Part shown: piece by piece, positions 32,748 to 41,571 of the stretch | How positions within the stretch are numbered: the stretch's first letter is position 1 | How the letters are laid out: every line of letters starts with the position of its first letter | Source: Oscillospiraceae bacterium | Lineage (GTDB): Bacteria > Bacillota > Clostridia > Oscillospirales > Ruminococcaceae | Assembly: GCA_017847875.1 (NCBI GenBank) | Contig: JAGASN010000002.1 | Location: 1 to 64,000, forward strand | Direction of reading: 5' to 3' | Length of the DNA: 64,000 nt | Position numbers and translations under genes: made by a program | Notes under the pieces: generated by a model | What the model was told of the DNA's origin: nothing | The model's database searches: none | Seen by the model: only the letters and a program-made list of their open reading frames with translations

Positions 32748-33326
32748 TTATTCTTCGATTCCTTCCATTTCTTTTTCAACGGAAGCTTCGCAGGATTTCA
32801 TTGCCTCAAGAGTTTTTTCAAGAAGTTCGGAAAGTTCCCAGCCAAGACGTTCTGCACCGAGCTTTATAACGTCGCGGCTGCAGCCTGCTGCAAATTTTTT
32901 ATCCTTGAATTTCTTTTTAAGGCTGGAAACATCCATATCAAGACAGCTTTTTGAAGGACGCATTTTTGTTGCCGCCCAGATAAGTCCGGTAAGTTCGTCC
33001 GCCGCAAAAAGCACTTTTTCCATCATGTGTTCCGGTTCAACGTCGGAAGTCATTCCGTAAGCATGGCTGCAGACGGCATGGATAAATCTTTCGTCAAAAC
33101 CGGCTTCACGAAGAAGTTCCGGAGCTTTTACGCAGTGTTCTTCCGGCCAGTTTTCAAAGTCAACGTCATGAAGAAGACCAACGGTTGCCCAAAAATCTGC
33201 TTCATCACCGTAACCGAGTTCGTTTGCGTACCAGCGCATAACGCCTTCGACGGTATAGGCATGGCGGATATGGAAAGCAACTTTGTTATATTTTTTAAGA
33301 GTTTCTACAGCAATTTCTCTGTTCAT
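32748..33326 (-). CDS. HD-domain hydrolase (YqeK/HDIG-like)
   Basis: A 192-residue HD protein: RHAYTVEGVMRWYA (first His), TVGLLHDVDFENWPEEHC (HD pair), VCSHAYG and LFAADELTGLI. This set is common in small clostridial HDIG-type phosphohydrolases. Substrate unknown. ATG 33326 follows TTGGAGGAC; the gene lies between mrp and patB on the same strand. Confidence 0.82.
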   Translation of the reverse strand: MNREIAVETLKKYNKVAFHIRHAYTVEGVMRWYANELGYGDEADFWATVGLLHDVDFENWPEEHCVKAPELLREAGFDERFIHAVCSHAYGMTSDVEPEHMMEKVLFAADELTGLIWAATKMRPSKSCLDMDVSSLKKKFKDKKFAAGCSRDVIKLGAERLGWELSELLEKTLEAMKSCEASVEKEMEGIEE

Positions 33327-33356
33327 TTTACGTCCTCCAAAGGGGTCTTTCGGCAA

Positions 33357-34184
33357 TCAGCCGAGGGTGGAAAGTTTTTCAACAACCGGCTCGAGCCAGT
33401 TTTCTTCGCAATATTCAATATCGCCGGCATCGCATTTCGCAGCAACATTGGGATCCATCGGGATTTTTGCTGTTACGGGGATTCCATATTTTTCGGCAAT
33501 TTCGTCAATATGGCTTTCGCCGAAAATGTTATGAACTTTTCCGCAGTCCGGGCATCTGAAACCGGACATATTTTCAACAACAGCAAGAACGGGAATATCC
33601 ATCATTCCAGCCATTTTAACTGCCTTTTCGACAATCATTCCGACAAGTTCCTGGGGAGAAGTTACAACAACGATTCCGTCAACGGGAAGGGACTGGAAAA
33701 CAGTGAGCGGAACATCGCCGGTGCCCGGAGGCATATCGACAAACATATAGTCAACGTCGTTCCAGACAACGTCCTGCCAGAATTGTTTTACAGTTCCGGC
33801 AATAACCGGACCGCGCCAGACAACGGGTTCTGTTTCGTCCTGGAGAAGAAGGTTTACGGACATAACTTCGATTCCGGTTTTGGAAAGTTCCGGAATGATT
33901 CCTGCGGCGGAACCGGTTGCTTTGTTTGTAATTCCGAAAGCTTTCGGAATTGAAGGACCGGTTACGTCCGCATCGAGAACGGCGGTTTTATAGCCTTTTT
34001 TCTGCATATTAGCGGCAAGAAGAGAGGTAACGAGAGATTTGCCTACGCCGCCTTTTCCGCTTACAACGCCGATAACGTGCTTGATATCGGAAAATTCGTT
34101 CTGGTCAACAAGAAAGCTTTCGGGAGTCTGTCTTGAAGAACAGTTCTGGCTGCAATGTTCGCAGTCGTGATTGCATTCGCTCAT
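33357..34184 (-). CDS. mrp: Mrp/NBP35-type iron-sulfur carrier ATPase
   Basis: A 275-residue P-loop ATPase that binds and delivers Fe-S clusters. N-terminal Cys motif with Cys 4, 8, 11 and 15 (CNHDCEHCSQNC), Walker A GKGGVGKS at 43-50 with the deviant first Lys, DADVTGPSI, FVDMPPGTGDVPLT, and FRCPDCGKVHNIFG with the CxxC that bridges the cluster in the dimer. The extra N-terminal cysteines resemble NBP35 proteins. GGAGAT precedes ATG 34184. Upstream of the HD gene in a leftward operon. Confidence 0.93.
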   Translation of the reverse strand: MSECNHDCEHCSQNCSSRQTPESFLVDQNEFSDIKHVIGVVSGKGGVGKSLVTSLLAANMQKKGYKTAVLDADVTGPSIPKAFGITNKATGSAAGIIPELSKTGIEVMSVNLLLQDETEPVVWRGPVIAGTVKQFWQDVVWNDVDYMFVDMPPGTGDVPLTVFQSLPVDGIVVVTSPQELVGMIVEKAVKMAGMMDIPVLAVVENMSGFRCPDCGKVHNIFGESHIDEIAEKYGIPVTAKIPMDPNVAAKCDAGDIEYCEENWLEPVVEKLSTLG

Positions 34185-34365
34185 TTTTATATATCTCCTT
34201 TTTTAGTTTACTAATAGATTAGTATATCACTTTATTTTCAAAAAGTTAAGATGTTTAAAATTTATTTTTATTTTTTGATAATTTTGTCAAAATGATGTCG
34301 CTTTTTATCAAAAAATGTGGTATAGTCTGTAATATTGACTGATATTTTTTAGGAGAGTGTTTAAA

Positions 34366-35295
34366 TTGGCTGCAACAGCTGTTTTCGGCGTCGCTTTTGT
34401 TGACGTAAAAGGTTTCCCCTTCGGAAAATATATTCCCACCGGTACCAACCTCGGTAACGTAAAAATTGTTCACGGCGGAGTTTCCCGCAACGTTTGCGAA
34501 GATTTTGCAAACGTCGGAATGCCGGTTGATTTTGTAAGCGTTGCGGACCACACCCCAATCGGTCTTGACGTAGTTGATCATCTCCAGAATATCGGAGTCG
34601 GAACCGACCACATTACAATGGTCCCTTCCGGCGGAATCGGAATGTGGCTTGCGGTTATGGACGAAAAAGGCGACCTTGCCGGTTCAACAAGCCAGATGCC
34701 AGACCTTGAAGCGCTTGAATCCTTCATTGGAGCAAGAGGCGAAGAAATTGTAAAAAATTGCGAAAACATTGTTCTCGAAATCGACACCAATGAAGCAATT
34801 TCCGAAAAGGTTCTTTCCCTTGCTGAAAAATATAATAAAAAAGTCTATGTTATAGTCGGAAACCTCAGCGTTATCGGAAAACGCCCGGATTTTTTGAGCA
34901 GAGTTGACTGCTATATCTGCAACGAAATTGAAGCCGGAAAATTCTTCGGAATGAATCTTGAGGAATATAAACCCGAACAGATGCTTGAAGTCGTAATTGA
35001 AAAATCCGCAGAGCTCAAAGTTCCTTCCATGGTTGTAACAATGGGAAAAGACGGCGCGGTTTTCTATGACAGCCGCACCGGTGAAAAAGGACATTGTCCC
35101 TGCAATCCCTGCAACCTTGTTGATACAACCGGAGCAGGCGACGCTTTCCTTTCCGGAACCGTTATGGGTCTTACCAGAGGTTACAGCCTTGAAAAAGCGG
35201 TTAAAGCCGGAACTTTCCTTGCTTCCGCAACCATTCAGGTTGCCGAAAGTTCCTGCCCGAAGAACCCGAAGTTCTTTGACCAGTTCGAGGATTGA
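34366..35295 (+). CDS. PfkB-family carbohydrate/nucleoside kinase
   Basis: A 309-residue ribokinase-fold kinase. N-terminal GGVSRNVCEDFANVG substrate motif and C-terminal DTTGAGDAFLSG with the catalytic Asp and anion hole. The 'GGVSRNVAxxLAxLG' form of the first motif is typical of pseudouridine kinase-like or ribokinase-like members; a sugar or nucleoside is the likely substrate. TTG 34366 is chosen because AGGAGA is 9 bases upstream; a GTG at 34357 directly abuts it. Ended by the terminator at 35318. Confidence 0.88.
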   Translation: MAATAVFGVAFVDVKGFPFGKYIPTGTNLGNVKIVHGGVSRNVCEDFANVGMPVDFVSVADHTPIGLDVVDHLQNIGVGTDHITMVPSGGIGMWLAVMDEKGDLAGSTSQMPDLEALESFIGARGEEIVKNCENIVLEIDTNEAISEKVLSLAEKYNKKVYVIVGNLSVIGKRPDFLSRVDCYICNEIEAGKFFGMNLEEYKPEQMLEVVIEKSAELKVPSMVVTMGKDGAVFYDSRTGEKGHCPCNPCNLVDTTGAGDAFLSGTVMGLTRGYSLEKAVKAGTFLASATIQVAESSCPKNPKFFDQFED

Positions 35296-35317
35296 TTTTT
35301 TTCAGAATTATAGCATA

Positions 35318-35351
35318 GGCAGACGGATAAAATCCCCGTCTGCCTTTTTTG
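35318..35351 (+). terminator. Terminator of the PfkB gene
   Basis: GGCAGACGG and CCGTCTGCC arms followed by TTTTTT. Confidence 0.85.
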
Positions 35352-35367
35352 TTAAGGAGGAAAACTT

Positions 35368-36162
35368 ATGAATTTTGAGGAACTTTATCAGATAAAAGAC
35401 GAAATTGAACAGATAAACAAAACTTATGATATTTTTGATGAGGAACACAGACTTTCTTCAAAAGCCGCAAGGGTCGAATTTCTGACCACGGTGAAATATA
35501 TTGAAAAATATCTTGAACCGGGAATGAAAATTCTTGATATCGGAGCGGGAGCAGGAGAATACAGCCTTTATTTTGCGGAAAAAGGCTATGAAGTTTCCGC
35601 TCTTGAACTTGCGGATAACAATATTGCGGCTTTTATGAGAAGAATCAGACCCGATCATAAAATTGAGCTAATTCAAGGAAACGCCGTTGATCTTTCACAT
35701 TTTGAAGATAACAGTTTCGATATCATTCTTATGTTCGGGCCGCTTTATCATCTTCACAGCGAAGAAGACCGGCAAAAAGCAATTTCGGAAGCAAAACGCG
35801 TTGCAAAAAAGGACGCCGTTCTTTTCTTTGCTTTTATCGGGAACGATATGATTTTTATAACCGAGCTTAATTATGATTCCGATTATATTAAAAACGGAGA
35901 TTTTGACCGGAAAACTTTTAAAATGGATGACTTCCCTTTCGTTTTTCATACAGTCGATGGCTGCCGGAAAATTCTTGAAAACGGCGGAATAAAAATCCTT
36001 CATGAAGTTGCTTCGGACGGCGTTTCGGAACTTATGGCGGAAAAGATAAATAACCTTGACGATGAGGATTACGAAACCTATCTCCGTTATCATTACTATT
36101 GCTGTGAAAAACCGGAGATGCTCGGAAGGAGCAACCATCTTTTGTTTGTCGGAAGGATGTGA
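35368..36162 (+). CDS. Class I SAM-dependent methyltransferase
   Basis: A 264-residue methyltransferase. The SAM-binding motif I is ILDIGAGAGEYSLYFA, followed by an acidic post-I residue in VSALELAD and motif 'FDIILMFGPLYHL' (post-II/III). The target is unknown; 'GPLYHL' is common in small-molecule methyltransferases of Clostridia. AAGGAGGA precedes ATG 35368. First of three closely spaced genes (methyltransferase, DUF952, GNAT). Confidence 0.87.
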   Translation: MNFEELYQIKDEIEQINKTYDIFDEEHRLSSKAARVEFLTTVKYIEKYLEPGMKILDIGAGAGEYSLYFAEKGYEVSALELADNNIAAFMRRIRPDHKIELIQGNAVDLSHFEDNSFDIILMFGPLYHLHSEEDRQKAISEAKRVAKKDAVLFFAFIGNDMIFITELNYDSDYIKNGDFDRKTFKMDDFPFVFHTVDGCRKILENGGIKILHEVASDGVSELMAEKINNLDDEDYETYLRYHYYCCEKPEMLGRSNHLLFVGRM

Positions 36163-36166
36163 AAAA

Positions 36167-36517
36167 ATGATTTTGCACTGTATGAAAAAATCAACGTGGG
36201 AAGAACGCAGAAACAAAGATTTTTGGGGCAAACAAAACATTGAAGCCGAAGGTTTTATCCATTGTTCCCAGCCGGAATTTTTCTGGCGGGTTGCACCGAA
36301 TTTTGACAATATTGATGATGAGCTTGTCATTCTTTGCATTGATGAAAACAAGATTTCCGCAGAGGTAAAATATGAGGACGGCGACAATTGCGGAAGAAGC
36401 TATCCGCATGTTTACGGAATGATAAACAATTCCGCCGTTATCGCCGTTCTTCCATTTTTGCATGATGAAAACGGCTGGATAAAAAATCCGGAACTTGAAA
36501 TTTTTGAGGATAAATAG
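36167..36517 (+). CDS. DUF952-family protein
   Basis: A 116-residue protein of the DUF952 type: ILHCMKKSTWEE, EGFIHCSQPEF, ELVILCID, and RSYPHVYGMIN with conserved His residues. The fold is related to ADP-ribosyl-binding/cyclase-like small domains, but function is not established. GGAAGGATGTG before ATG 36167. Four bases after the methyltransferase stop. Confidence 0.85.
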   Translation: MILHCMKKSTWEERRNKDFWGKQNIEAEGFIHCSQPEFFWRVAPNFDNIDDELVILCIDENKISAEVKYEDGDNCGRSYPHVYGMINNSAVIAVLPFLHDENGWIKNPELEIFEDK

Positions 36518-36519
36518 AA

Positions 36520-36963
36520 ATGGAAATTGTAAAAATTGAAAACAAAACTTTTTTAAAAGAAAAACTTATTGATTTTGCAGAAAATTGTTCATGGGAAGCA
36601 GGAAAACACCTTGCTTTTATCCTTAAAGAAAATAATTTTCTTGAATGGGAAGCGGTTTTTGCCGCGGTTGAAGATGGCGAAATAATCGGATTCTGTACCT
36701 TTTTGGAAACAGATTATTATCCCGAAAACAGATATTCCCCTTGGATAAGTTCGATTTTTGTTGACGAAAAATTCCGCGGAAATAAAATCAGTTTTAGACT
36801 TATTGAAAATACAATTGAATATGCAAAAATGCAAAGTTTCAAGAAGGTTTACATCCCTTCGGATATGATTGGTTTTTATGAAAAATGCGGTTTTATAAAA
36901 ATTGATGAACTTGTAAATTACGGCGGAGATACAGACAATATTTTCGTCAAAGAAATATTGTAA
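36520..36963 (+). CDS. GNAT-family N-acetyltransferase
   Basis: A 147-residue GNAT. Core strand/loop VEDGEIIGFCTF, then ISSIFVDEKFRGNKISFRLIE (acetyl-CoA pyrophosphate loop R-G-N-K) and IPSDMIGFYEKCGFIKI. Substrate unknown; it could act with the upstream methyltransferase in modifying a small molecule. Two bases after the DUF952 stop; ribosome site is weak, consistent with translational coupling. Confidence 0.85.
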   Translation: MEIVKIENKTFLKEKLIDFAENCSWEAGKHLAFILKENNFLEWEAVFAAVEDGEIIGFCTFLETDYYPENRYSPWISSIFVDEKFRGNKISFRLIENTIEYAKMQSFKKVYIPSDMIGFYEKCGFIKIDELVNYGGDTDNIFVKEIL

Positions 36964-37010
36964 CACCTCATCCGTCAGCTTCGCTGACACCTTCCCCTCA
37001 AGGGGAAGGC
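36964..37010. repeat. REP-like double-hairpin intergenic element
   Basis: Two adjacent palindromes: GTCAGCTTCGCTGAC (36974-36988) and CCTTCCCCTCAAGGGGAAGG (36990-37009), preceded by CACCTCATC. I recall very similar 'CCTTCCCC...GGGGAAGG' intergenic repeats in many gut Clostridia. Only one copy is in this window. It can also act as the 3' end of the upstream transcript. Confidence 0.65.
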
Positions 37011-37084
37011 TTATTCATACTTGAAGATTGACTTTTCTTATGTTATTATATAAGTTAGATTAATTTTGACCGGAGGATTTTTTA

Positions 37085-38281
37085 ATGATTGGTGCAATAA
37101 TCGGCGATATTGCCGGAAGCATTTATGAATTCAACAATATAAAAACAACCGATTTTCCGATAATCAGCGACGATTGCTTTTTTACCGACGATACCGTAAT
37201 GACCGTTGCGGTTGCGGAAGCTCTTCTTAAAGGAAACCGCGACGAAGAAAAAACCGAAAAAGAAATGGTAAAAGCTTTCAGAAAATACGGAAAATCCTAT
37301 CCCGATGCAGGCTATGGTCTTCGCTTCGGCGAATGGATCGCTTCTTCCGACCCGAAACCTTATAACAGTTTCGGAAACGGAAGCGCAATGCGCGTTTCTC
37401 CCGTTGCATGGTATTTCTACAGCCTTGAAAAGGTCGAAAAATTTGCGGAAATAAGCGCAAAAGTCACCCACGACCACGAAGAAGGAATCAAAGGCGCAAA
37501 AGCAACCGCCGCCGCGATTTTCCTTGCAAGGAACGGAAGACCCAAGGATTATATCAAGCGCTATATTGAACTTAAATACAAATATGATTTCAGCAAATCC
37601 CTCGATGAGATCCGTCCGGATTATTCCTTTGACGAAACCTGCCAGGGAACCGTTCCGGTTGCGCTCCAGGTTTTCTTTGAAGCGGAAAGTTTTGAAGATA
37701 CCCTTCGGAAAGCAATTTCCATGGGCGGCGACAGCGATACCCTTGCGGCAATTGCCTGCAGCGTTGCGGAAGGTTTTTATCCCGTTCCCGCCGAAATCAA
37801 GGACAGAGCACTTGCAAAACTTGACAAAAAGCTTTTGAGCATGCTCAAAAAATGGAGCGAAGACCTCAGCGTTTCTTCCAATCCTTTCGAGCACCGCGAC
37901 GTTATGCTTTATACTGATTATATGCTCCGGAACCCTCATACCGAGCGCAAAACCATTCATCACAACGACACCAACCAGGACTACGTTGTTCCGGAATATA
38001 ACGAAATTATGTTCAACTTCATCCGCGATGCGGTTGCTTCCGAAAGATTCCGCAGCGATTATGCCAAAATCCTTGCAAACCACAACATAAGAAGCCACCA
38101 GGATATGGTTTGTGAAGTTTGCGACGCAAACGTTGTTCTTCTTGAAGCAATGCTCACCGTTATTATTTCCGGCGAAAGAGTTAAACCCGGAAACGTTGCC
38201 TGGGCCGCGGAAGACGGAATTCTCGGCGATATCCTCTACTATATCCGCAAAAAGGAAAAGGAAGAAGCTGAGGAAGAATGA
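37085..38281 (+). CDS. ADP-ribosylglycohydrolase with C-terminal extension
   Basis: A 398-residue protein. Residues 1-265 are a DraG/ARH-type all-helical hydrolase: IGDIAGSIYEF, the metal Asp pair in FTDDTVMT (34-37 TDDT) and SMGGDSDTLAAI (214-219). It removes ADP-ribose from proteins, nucleic acids or small molecules. Residues of about 275-390 are an extra helical domain (EYNEIMFNFIRDAVASERF, ANVVLLEAMLTVIIS, GILGDILYYI) that I do not recognise. GGAGGA precedes ATG 37085. It overlaps the next gene by 4 bases. Confidence 0.88.
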   Translation: MIGAIIGDIAGSIYEFNNIKTTDFPIISDDCFFTDDTVMTVAVAEALLKGNRDEEKTEKEMVKAFRKYGKSYPDAGYGLRFGEWIASSDPKPYNSFGNGSAMRVSPVAWYFYSLEKVEKFAEISAKVTHDHEEGIKGAKATAAAIFLARNGRPKDYIKRYIELKYKYDFSKSLDEIRPDYSFDETCQGTVPVALQVFFEAESFEDTLRKAISMGGDSDTLAAIACSVAEGFYPVPAEIKDRALAKLDKKLLSMLKKWSEDLSVSSNPFEHRDVMLYTDYMLRNPHTERKTIHHNDTNQDYVVPEYNEIMFNFIRDAVASERFRSDYAKILANHNIRSHQDMVCEVCDANVVLLEAMLTVIISGERVKPGNVAWAAEDGILGDILYYIRKKEKEEAEEE

Positions 38282-38658
38282 CCCTTTCTGATACCGTTAT
38301 ACGCTTTCTTGAGGAAGTTTATATCGCAAAAAATTTTTCCTATGCAGAAGAACGTCTTCCGGAAAATTATATTTGCCATTGTTCCGAAGGAACAAAAAGC
38401 AAAGCGGAAGCCATTGCTCTTGCTAAAAAATACTTAAAAAAACATAATATCAAAAAATTTTATTTGACGGTTGAAAATTCCGGCGAAGAAACGATTACTC
38501 TTAACGTTCTTCTGGAATGTGTTGAAAAAGAAAAATTCCTCGGAATTACCTTTGGAGAACACACAGCTCACCACAGACATTTGAAAACCTTTAAAGTTAA
38601 AGACGGAATCATTACCGAATCCCGGGACGAATTTTCCGAATTTGAATATGAAGAATAA
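38278..38658 (+). CDS. Small NTF2/SnoaL-like protein, unknown function
   Basis: A 126-residue protein predicted alpha+beta: RFLEEVYIAKNFSYAEERLPENYICH, then SKAEAIALAKKYL, YLTVENSGEETITLNVLLEC and HLKTFKVKDGIITESRDEF. The order helix-helix-strand with a final 'F-x-V-K-x-G-I-I-T-E' strand resembles NTF2/SnoaL-like folds. Translationally coupled (ATGA) to the ADP-ribosylglycohydrolase, hinting at a shared pathway. Confidence 0.65.
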   Translation: MTLSDTVIRFLEEVYIAKNFSYAEERLPENYICHCSEGTKSKAEAIALAKKYLKKHNIKKFYLTVENSGEETITLNVLLECVEKEKFLGITFGEHTAHHRHLKTFKVKDGIITESRDEFSEFEYEE

Positions 38659-38690
38659 AAAAAGACCCGCAATTGCGGGTCTTTTTTTAT
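38656..38690. terminator. Bidirectional terminator
   Basis: AAAGACCCGC-AATT-GCGGGTCTTT flanked by A- and T-runs between convergent genes. Confidence 0.85.
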
Positions 38691-39139
38691 AAATGGTAAA
38701 TGTAGTTTACGCAATCCGGAAGATTTTCATCAATATATCCGCTGTTTTTGAATCCAACTTTTTCGTAAAGTTTTATTGCTGGAACATCTTCCTTTTTTAC
38801 ACAGATTTCGACACTTTCGAAACGCCCTTCGTTTTTAAGATAATCAAGGATAAGTTTCAGCGCCTCTGTTCCGCATCCTCTGCCCTGAAAATTTTTATCG
38901 ATCATAAACTGCTGCAAATCATATGCAAAAGGTTCTTCCTCAAAATCCTTTATAAGCGCAAGTCCGATTATCTGCTCTTCACAAAAAATCCCAAAAAGGT
39001 GAGGATTGAGCTTTTTATAAATCTCCGCCCGTTTTATAATTCCGGCGGCACTATCCAAAAAAGATTTCTGATTTTCGGATACTTCGAGTTTTTCCGCTTT
39101 TGCCTTATTGCTTTCATCTATTTTTACGAGTGAAATCAT
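38687..39139 (-). CDS. GNAT-family N-acetyltransferase (diamine-type)
   Basis: A 150-residue GNAT: GIFCEEQIIGLALIKDF, YDLQQFMIDKNFQGRGCGTEALKLIL with the Q-G-R-G-x-G acetyl-CoA loop, and AIKLYEKVGFKNSG. The 'DLQQFMID' strand resembles spermidine/diamine acetyltransferases. It overlaps the MFS gene by ATGA and may modify a compound that the pump exports. Confidence 0.87.
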   Translation of the reverse strand: MISLVKIDESNKAKAEKLEVSENQKSFLDSAAGIIKRAEIYKKLNPHLFGIFCEEQIIGLALIKDFEEEPFAYDLQQFMIDKNFQGRGCGTEALKLILDYLKNEGRFESVEICVKKEDVPAIKLYEKVGFKNSGYIDENLPDCVNYIYHL

Positions 39140-40305
39140 TCCTGCTCCTTAACAAAAGATTTTATTCCGTTGAGTTTTTCCATTGCCACAATCATAACAA
39201 CAAGTATCAAAGCCATATAAGGCGCAAAAAGCGCCGCGGAAACATTGTTTGCCAAAATTCCGAAAAGCGGCGGCATAAAACAGCTTCCGATATAAGCACA
39301 TGCCATCTGGACTCCGACAATCGCCTGGGATTTATTGACCCCGAAATGTGCAGGAGTTGAATGAATTACGCAGGGATAAATCGGTGCGCAACCAAGACCA
39401 ACAAGGACGATTCCCGCCATTGCGGTTTTTCCCCCGAAAGGAAGAATAATAAGCAAAATTCCGGCGGCGATTATAATCTGCCCAAGGCGGATCATATTTT
39501 TATCGCTGAGTTTATATGTCACAAAACCGCTTATTCCCCTGCCAACGGTTATTCCGGTATAAAACAAAGTCGCAAGGGCGGCGGCGGTTTCTTCGGAAAC
39601 GCCGTGTTCCAAAACAAGATAGCTGCTTGCCCAAAGCCCTGCGGTGCTTTCGAGAGCGCAATAGCAGAAAAAAGCCGCCATAACTTCTTTTGCGCCGGGA
39701 ATTGCAAAAACTTCTTTTATCGAAAGAGGTTTTGTTTTTTCGGAAATTTCTCCAAAACTTTTTTCTTCCTTCCAAAGCGGAAGAGTAAGAAAAAGAACGG
39801 CGGTAAGAATAATCTGTAAAATTGCAACCCAGCGGTAACCGAGATTCCAGCTTCCTTTTGTCATTGCCGCCGCAAGAAGATAGGGCCCTGTTGAAGCGCC
39901 TATTCCCCACATACAGTGGAGCCAGCTTAAATGGCGGCTTGCATAATGTATTGCGGCATAGTTGTTTATCGAAGCATCGACTCCGCCTGCTCCCAAACCA
40001 TAAGGAACCGCTATTATGCAGAGCATTATGAAAGATTTGCTTGCCGAAAAACCAAAAAGAGCCGCCGCGGTAAGCGCAACGCTCATTGCGGTAACTTTTC
40101 CGGTTCCGAAGCGCTTTGTCATTCTTTCGCTCATAAGACTCGATGCAATCGTTCCCATACAGATTATCATGGAAATTATTCCCGCATAGGAAACCGGAAC
40201 GCCGAATTCGTTATGCATAGTTGGCCAGGCTCCGCCAAGCAAAGCATCCGGCAGACCGAGGCTTATAAATGATATATAAATTATTGCAAGAAGAAAACTT
40301 GCCAA
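39136..40305 (-). CDS. Major facilitator superfamily transporter
   Basis: A 389-residue, twelve-helix MFS protein. Loop 2-3 motif reads SERMTKRFGTGKVTA, a weak version of the family G-x-x-x-D-R. Other marks are LPYGLGAGGVDASINNYAA-type helices 4-5 and 'GLGCAPIYPCVIHSTPAHFG'. The pattern suggests a sugar or fucose-permease-like or drug efflux member; substrate unknown. Start is TTG 40305 after AAAGGAGTG. Upstream partner of the GNAT. Confidence 0.88.
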   Translation of the reverse strand: MASFLLAIIYISFISLGLPDALLGGAWPTMHNEFGVPVSYAGIISMIICMGTIASSLMSERMTKRFGTGKVTAMSVALTAAALFGFSASKSFIMLCIIAVPYGLGAGGVDASINNYAAIHYASRHLSWLHCMWGIGASTGPYLLAAAMTKGSWNLGYRWVAILQIILTAVLFLTLPLWKEEKSFGEISEKTKPLSIKEVFAIPGAKEVMAAFFCYCALESTAGLWASSYLVLEHGVSEETAAALATLFYTGITVGRGISGFVTYKLSDKNMIRLGQIIIAAGILLIILPFGGKTAMAGIVLVGLGCAPIYPCVIHSTPAHFGVNKSQAIVGVQMACAYIGSCFMPPLFGILANNVSAALFAPYMALILVVMIVAMEKLNGIKSFVKEQE

Positions 40306-40488
40306 AAAATCACTCCTTTAAAAGGCATTTTGCCCTACCGTACCATTTTAGCACATTTGTCAACCGCTGTAATTTTACCGTAAGTTAAGAAATTTATTGA
40401 GCAACTTTACCGGAAGTGTATTCAAAACCGCAAAAAACGGTGTTATCATATAACCACGGTACCGAAAAAGAACGGAGATGACTTTTTT

Positions 40489-41571
40489 ATGAAATCAGAC
40501 ATCAGCGAAAATATAAAACTTTTCAGAAAAAGCAGGAATTTTACTCAGGAACAGCTTGCGGAAGCAATGGGCGTTTCCGTCGGAGCCGTTTCAAAATGGG
40601 AAAACGGAGCTTCCGCGCCGGAACTTCCGCTTGTTATGGAACTTGCGGATTTTTTCGGGACATCTGTGGATTCCCTTCTCGGTTACAAAGTCAGAAATAA
40701 TTCCGCGGCTGAAACAGCCGAAAGACTTCGCACAATGCGTTCGCAAAAGGATTATACCAATGCGTTTTCCGAGGTTGAAAAAGCGGTTCAAAAGTTCCCG
40801 AACAATTTTGACGTTGTTTATCAAAGCGGCGGACTTCTTTATTTCCTCGGTCTTGAAAAAAACGACAGAAAAGCCGTGCTCAAATCAAAAGAGTTTCTTG
40901 AGCACGCGCTTACCCTCATCGACCAGCCCCATGCTCATAACGTTGGAAAAAGCGATATTTACGACGATCTTTCCGGAATTTGTTTTCTTCTCGGCGAAGA
41001 TGAAAAGGGCCTTGATATGCTTAAAGACCACAACGAAGGCGGAGTTTTTGATGCGGAAATCGGTTATGAACTCGCTTCTTCATTTAAACGATATAAAGAA
41101 GCCCTTCCCTATCTTTCCGATTCCCTCGTCCGAAATCTTACGGATTTATTCAAATGCGTAATCGGTTTTGCAAACGTTTATTCAAGCCGCGGTGAATTTG
41201 AAAAGGCTTTTGATGCTGTAAAAACCTGTTTCGAAATCAATGAAATGTTCAGAATCCCCGGAACGGTTTCTTATCTTGACAAAGGCAGTATCGTTCTTCT
41301 TGTTGCCTGCGCGCAGATTTGTGAGAGTATGAATGACGAAAAAAGCGTCAGAAAATATCTTGCTGAGGCAAAAAAGATTGCGGAAAACTTTGATAAAAAT
41401 CCTGACGATTCCGCTGCAAACGTAAAATTCTATGAAAAAGACGTTCCGGCTTCCGCCGCAGACGATTTTGGCGAAACGGCGGCGGATACCATTGAAAACG
41501 TTGTAAAATGGGAAAAAGAAGAATATCCGAAGACCTGTGAGATCTGGCAGGAGATGAAGCAAAATGGATAA
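40489..41571 (+). CDS. XRE regulator with TPR-like sensor region
   Basis: A 360-residue protein: XRE helix-turn-helix at about 5-62 (NFTQEQLAEAMGVSVGAVSKWENG), then about 250 residues of helical repeats resembling TPRs (AFSEVEKAVQKFPNNFDVVY, ALPYLSDSLVRNL, EFEKAFDAVKTCFEIN). Such RRNPP-like or stand-alone XRE-TPR regulators bind a peptide or other ligand. It overlaps the ABC transporter gene by 8 bases and probably controls it. GGAGATG lies before ATG 40489. Confidence 0.85.
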   Translation: MKSDISENIKLFRKSRNFTQEQLAEAMGVSVGAVSKWENGASAPELPLVMELADFFGTSVDSLLGYKVRNNSAAETAERLRTMRSQKDYTNAFSEVEKAVQKFPNNFDVVYQSGGLLYFLGLEKNDRKAVLKSKEFLEHALTLIDQPHAHNVGKSDIYDDLSGICFLLGEDEKGLDMLKDHNEGGVFDAEIGYELASSFKRYKEALPYLSDSLVRNLTDLFKCVIGFANVYSSRGEFEKAFDAVKTCFEINEMFRIPGTVSYLDKGSIVLLVACAQICESMNDEKSVRKYLAEAKKIAENFDKNPDDSAANVKFYEKDVPASAADDFGETAADTIENVVKWEKEEYPKTCEIWQEMKQNG

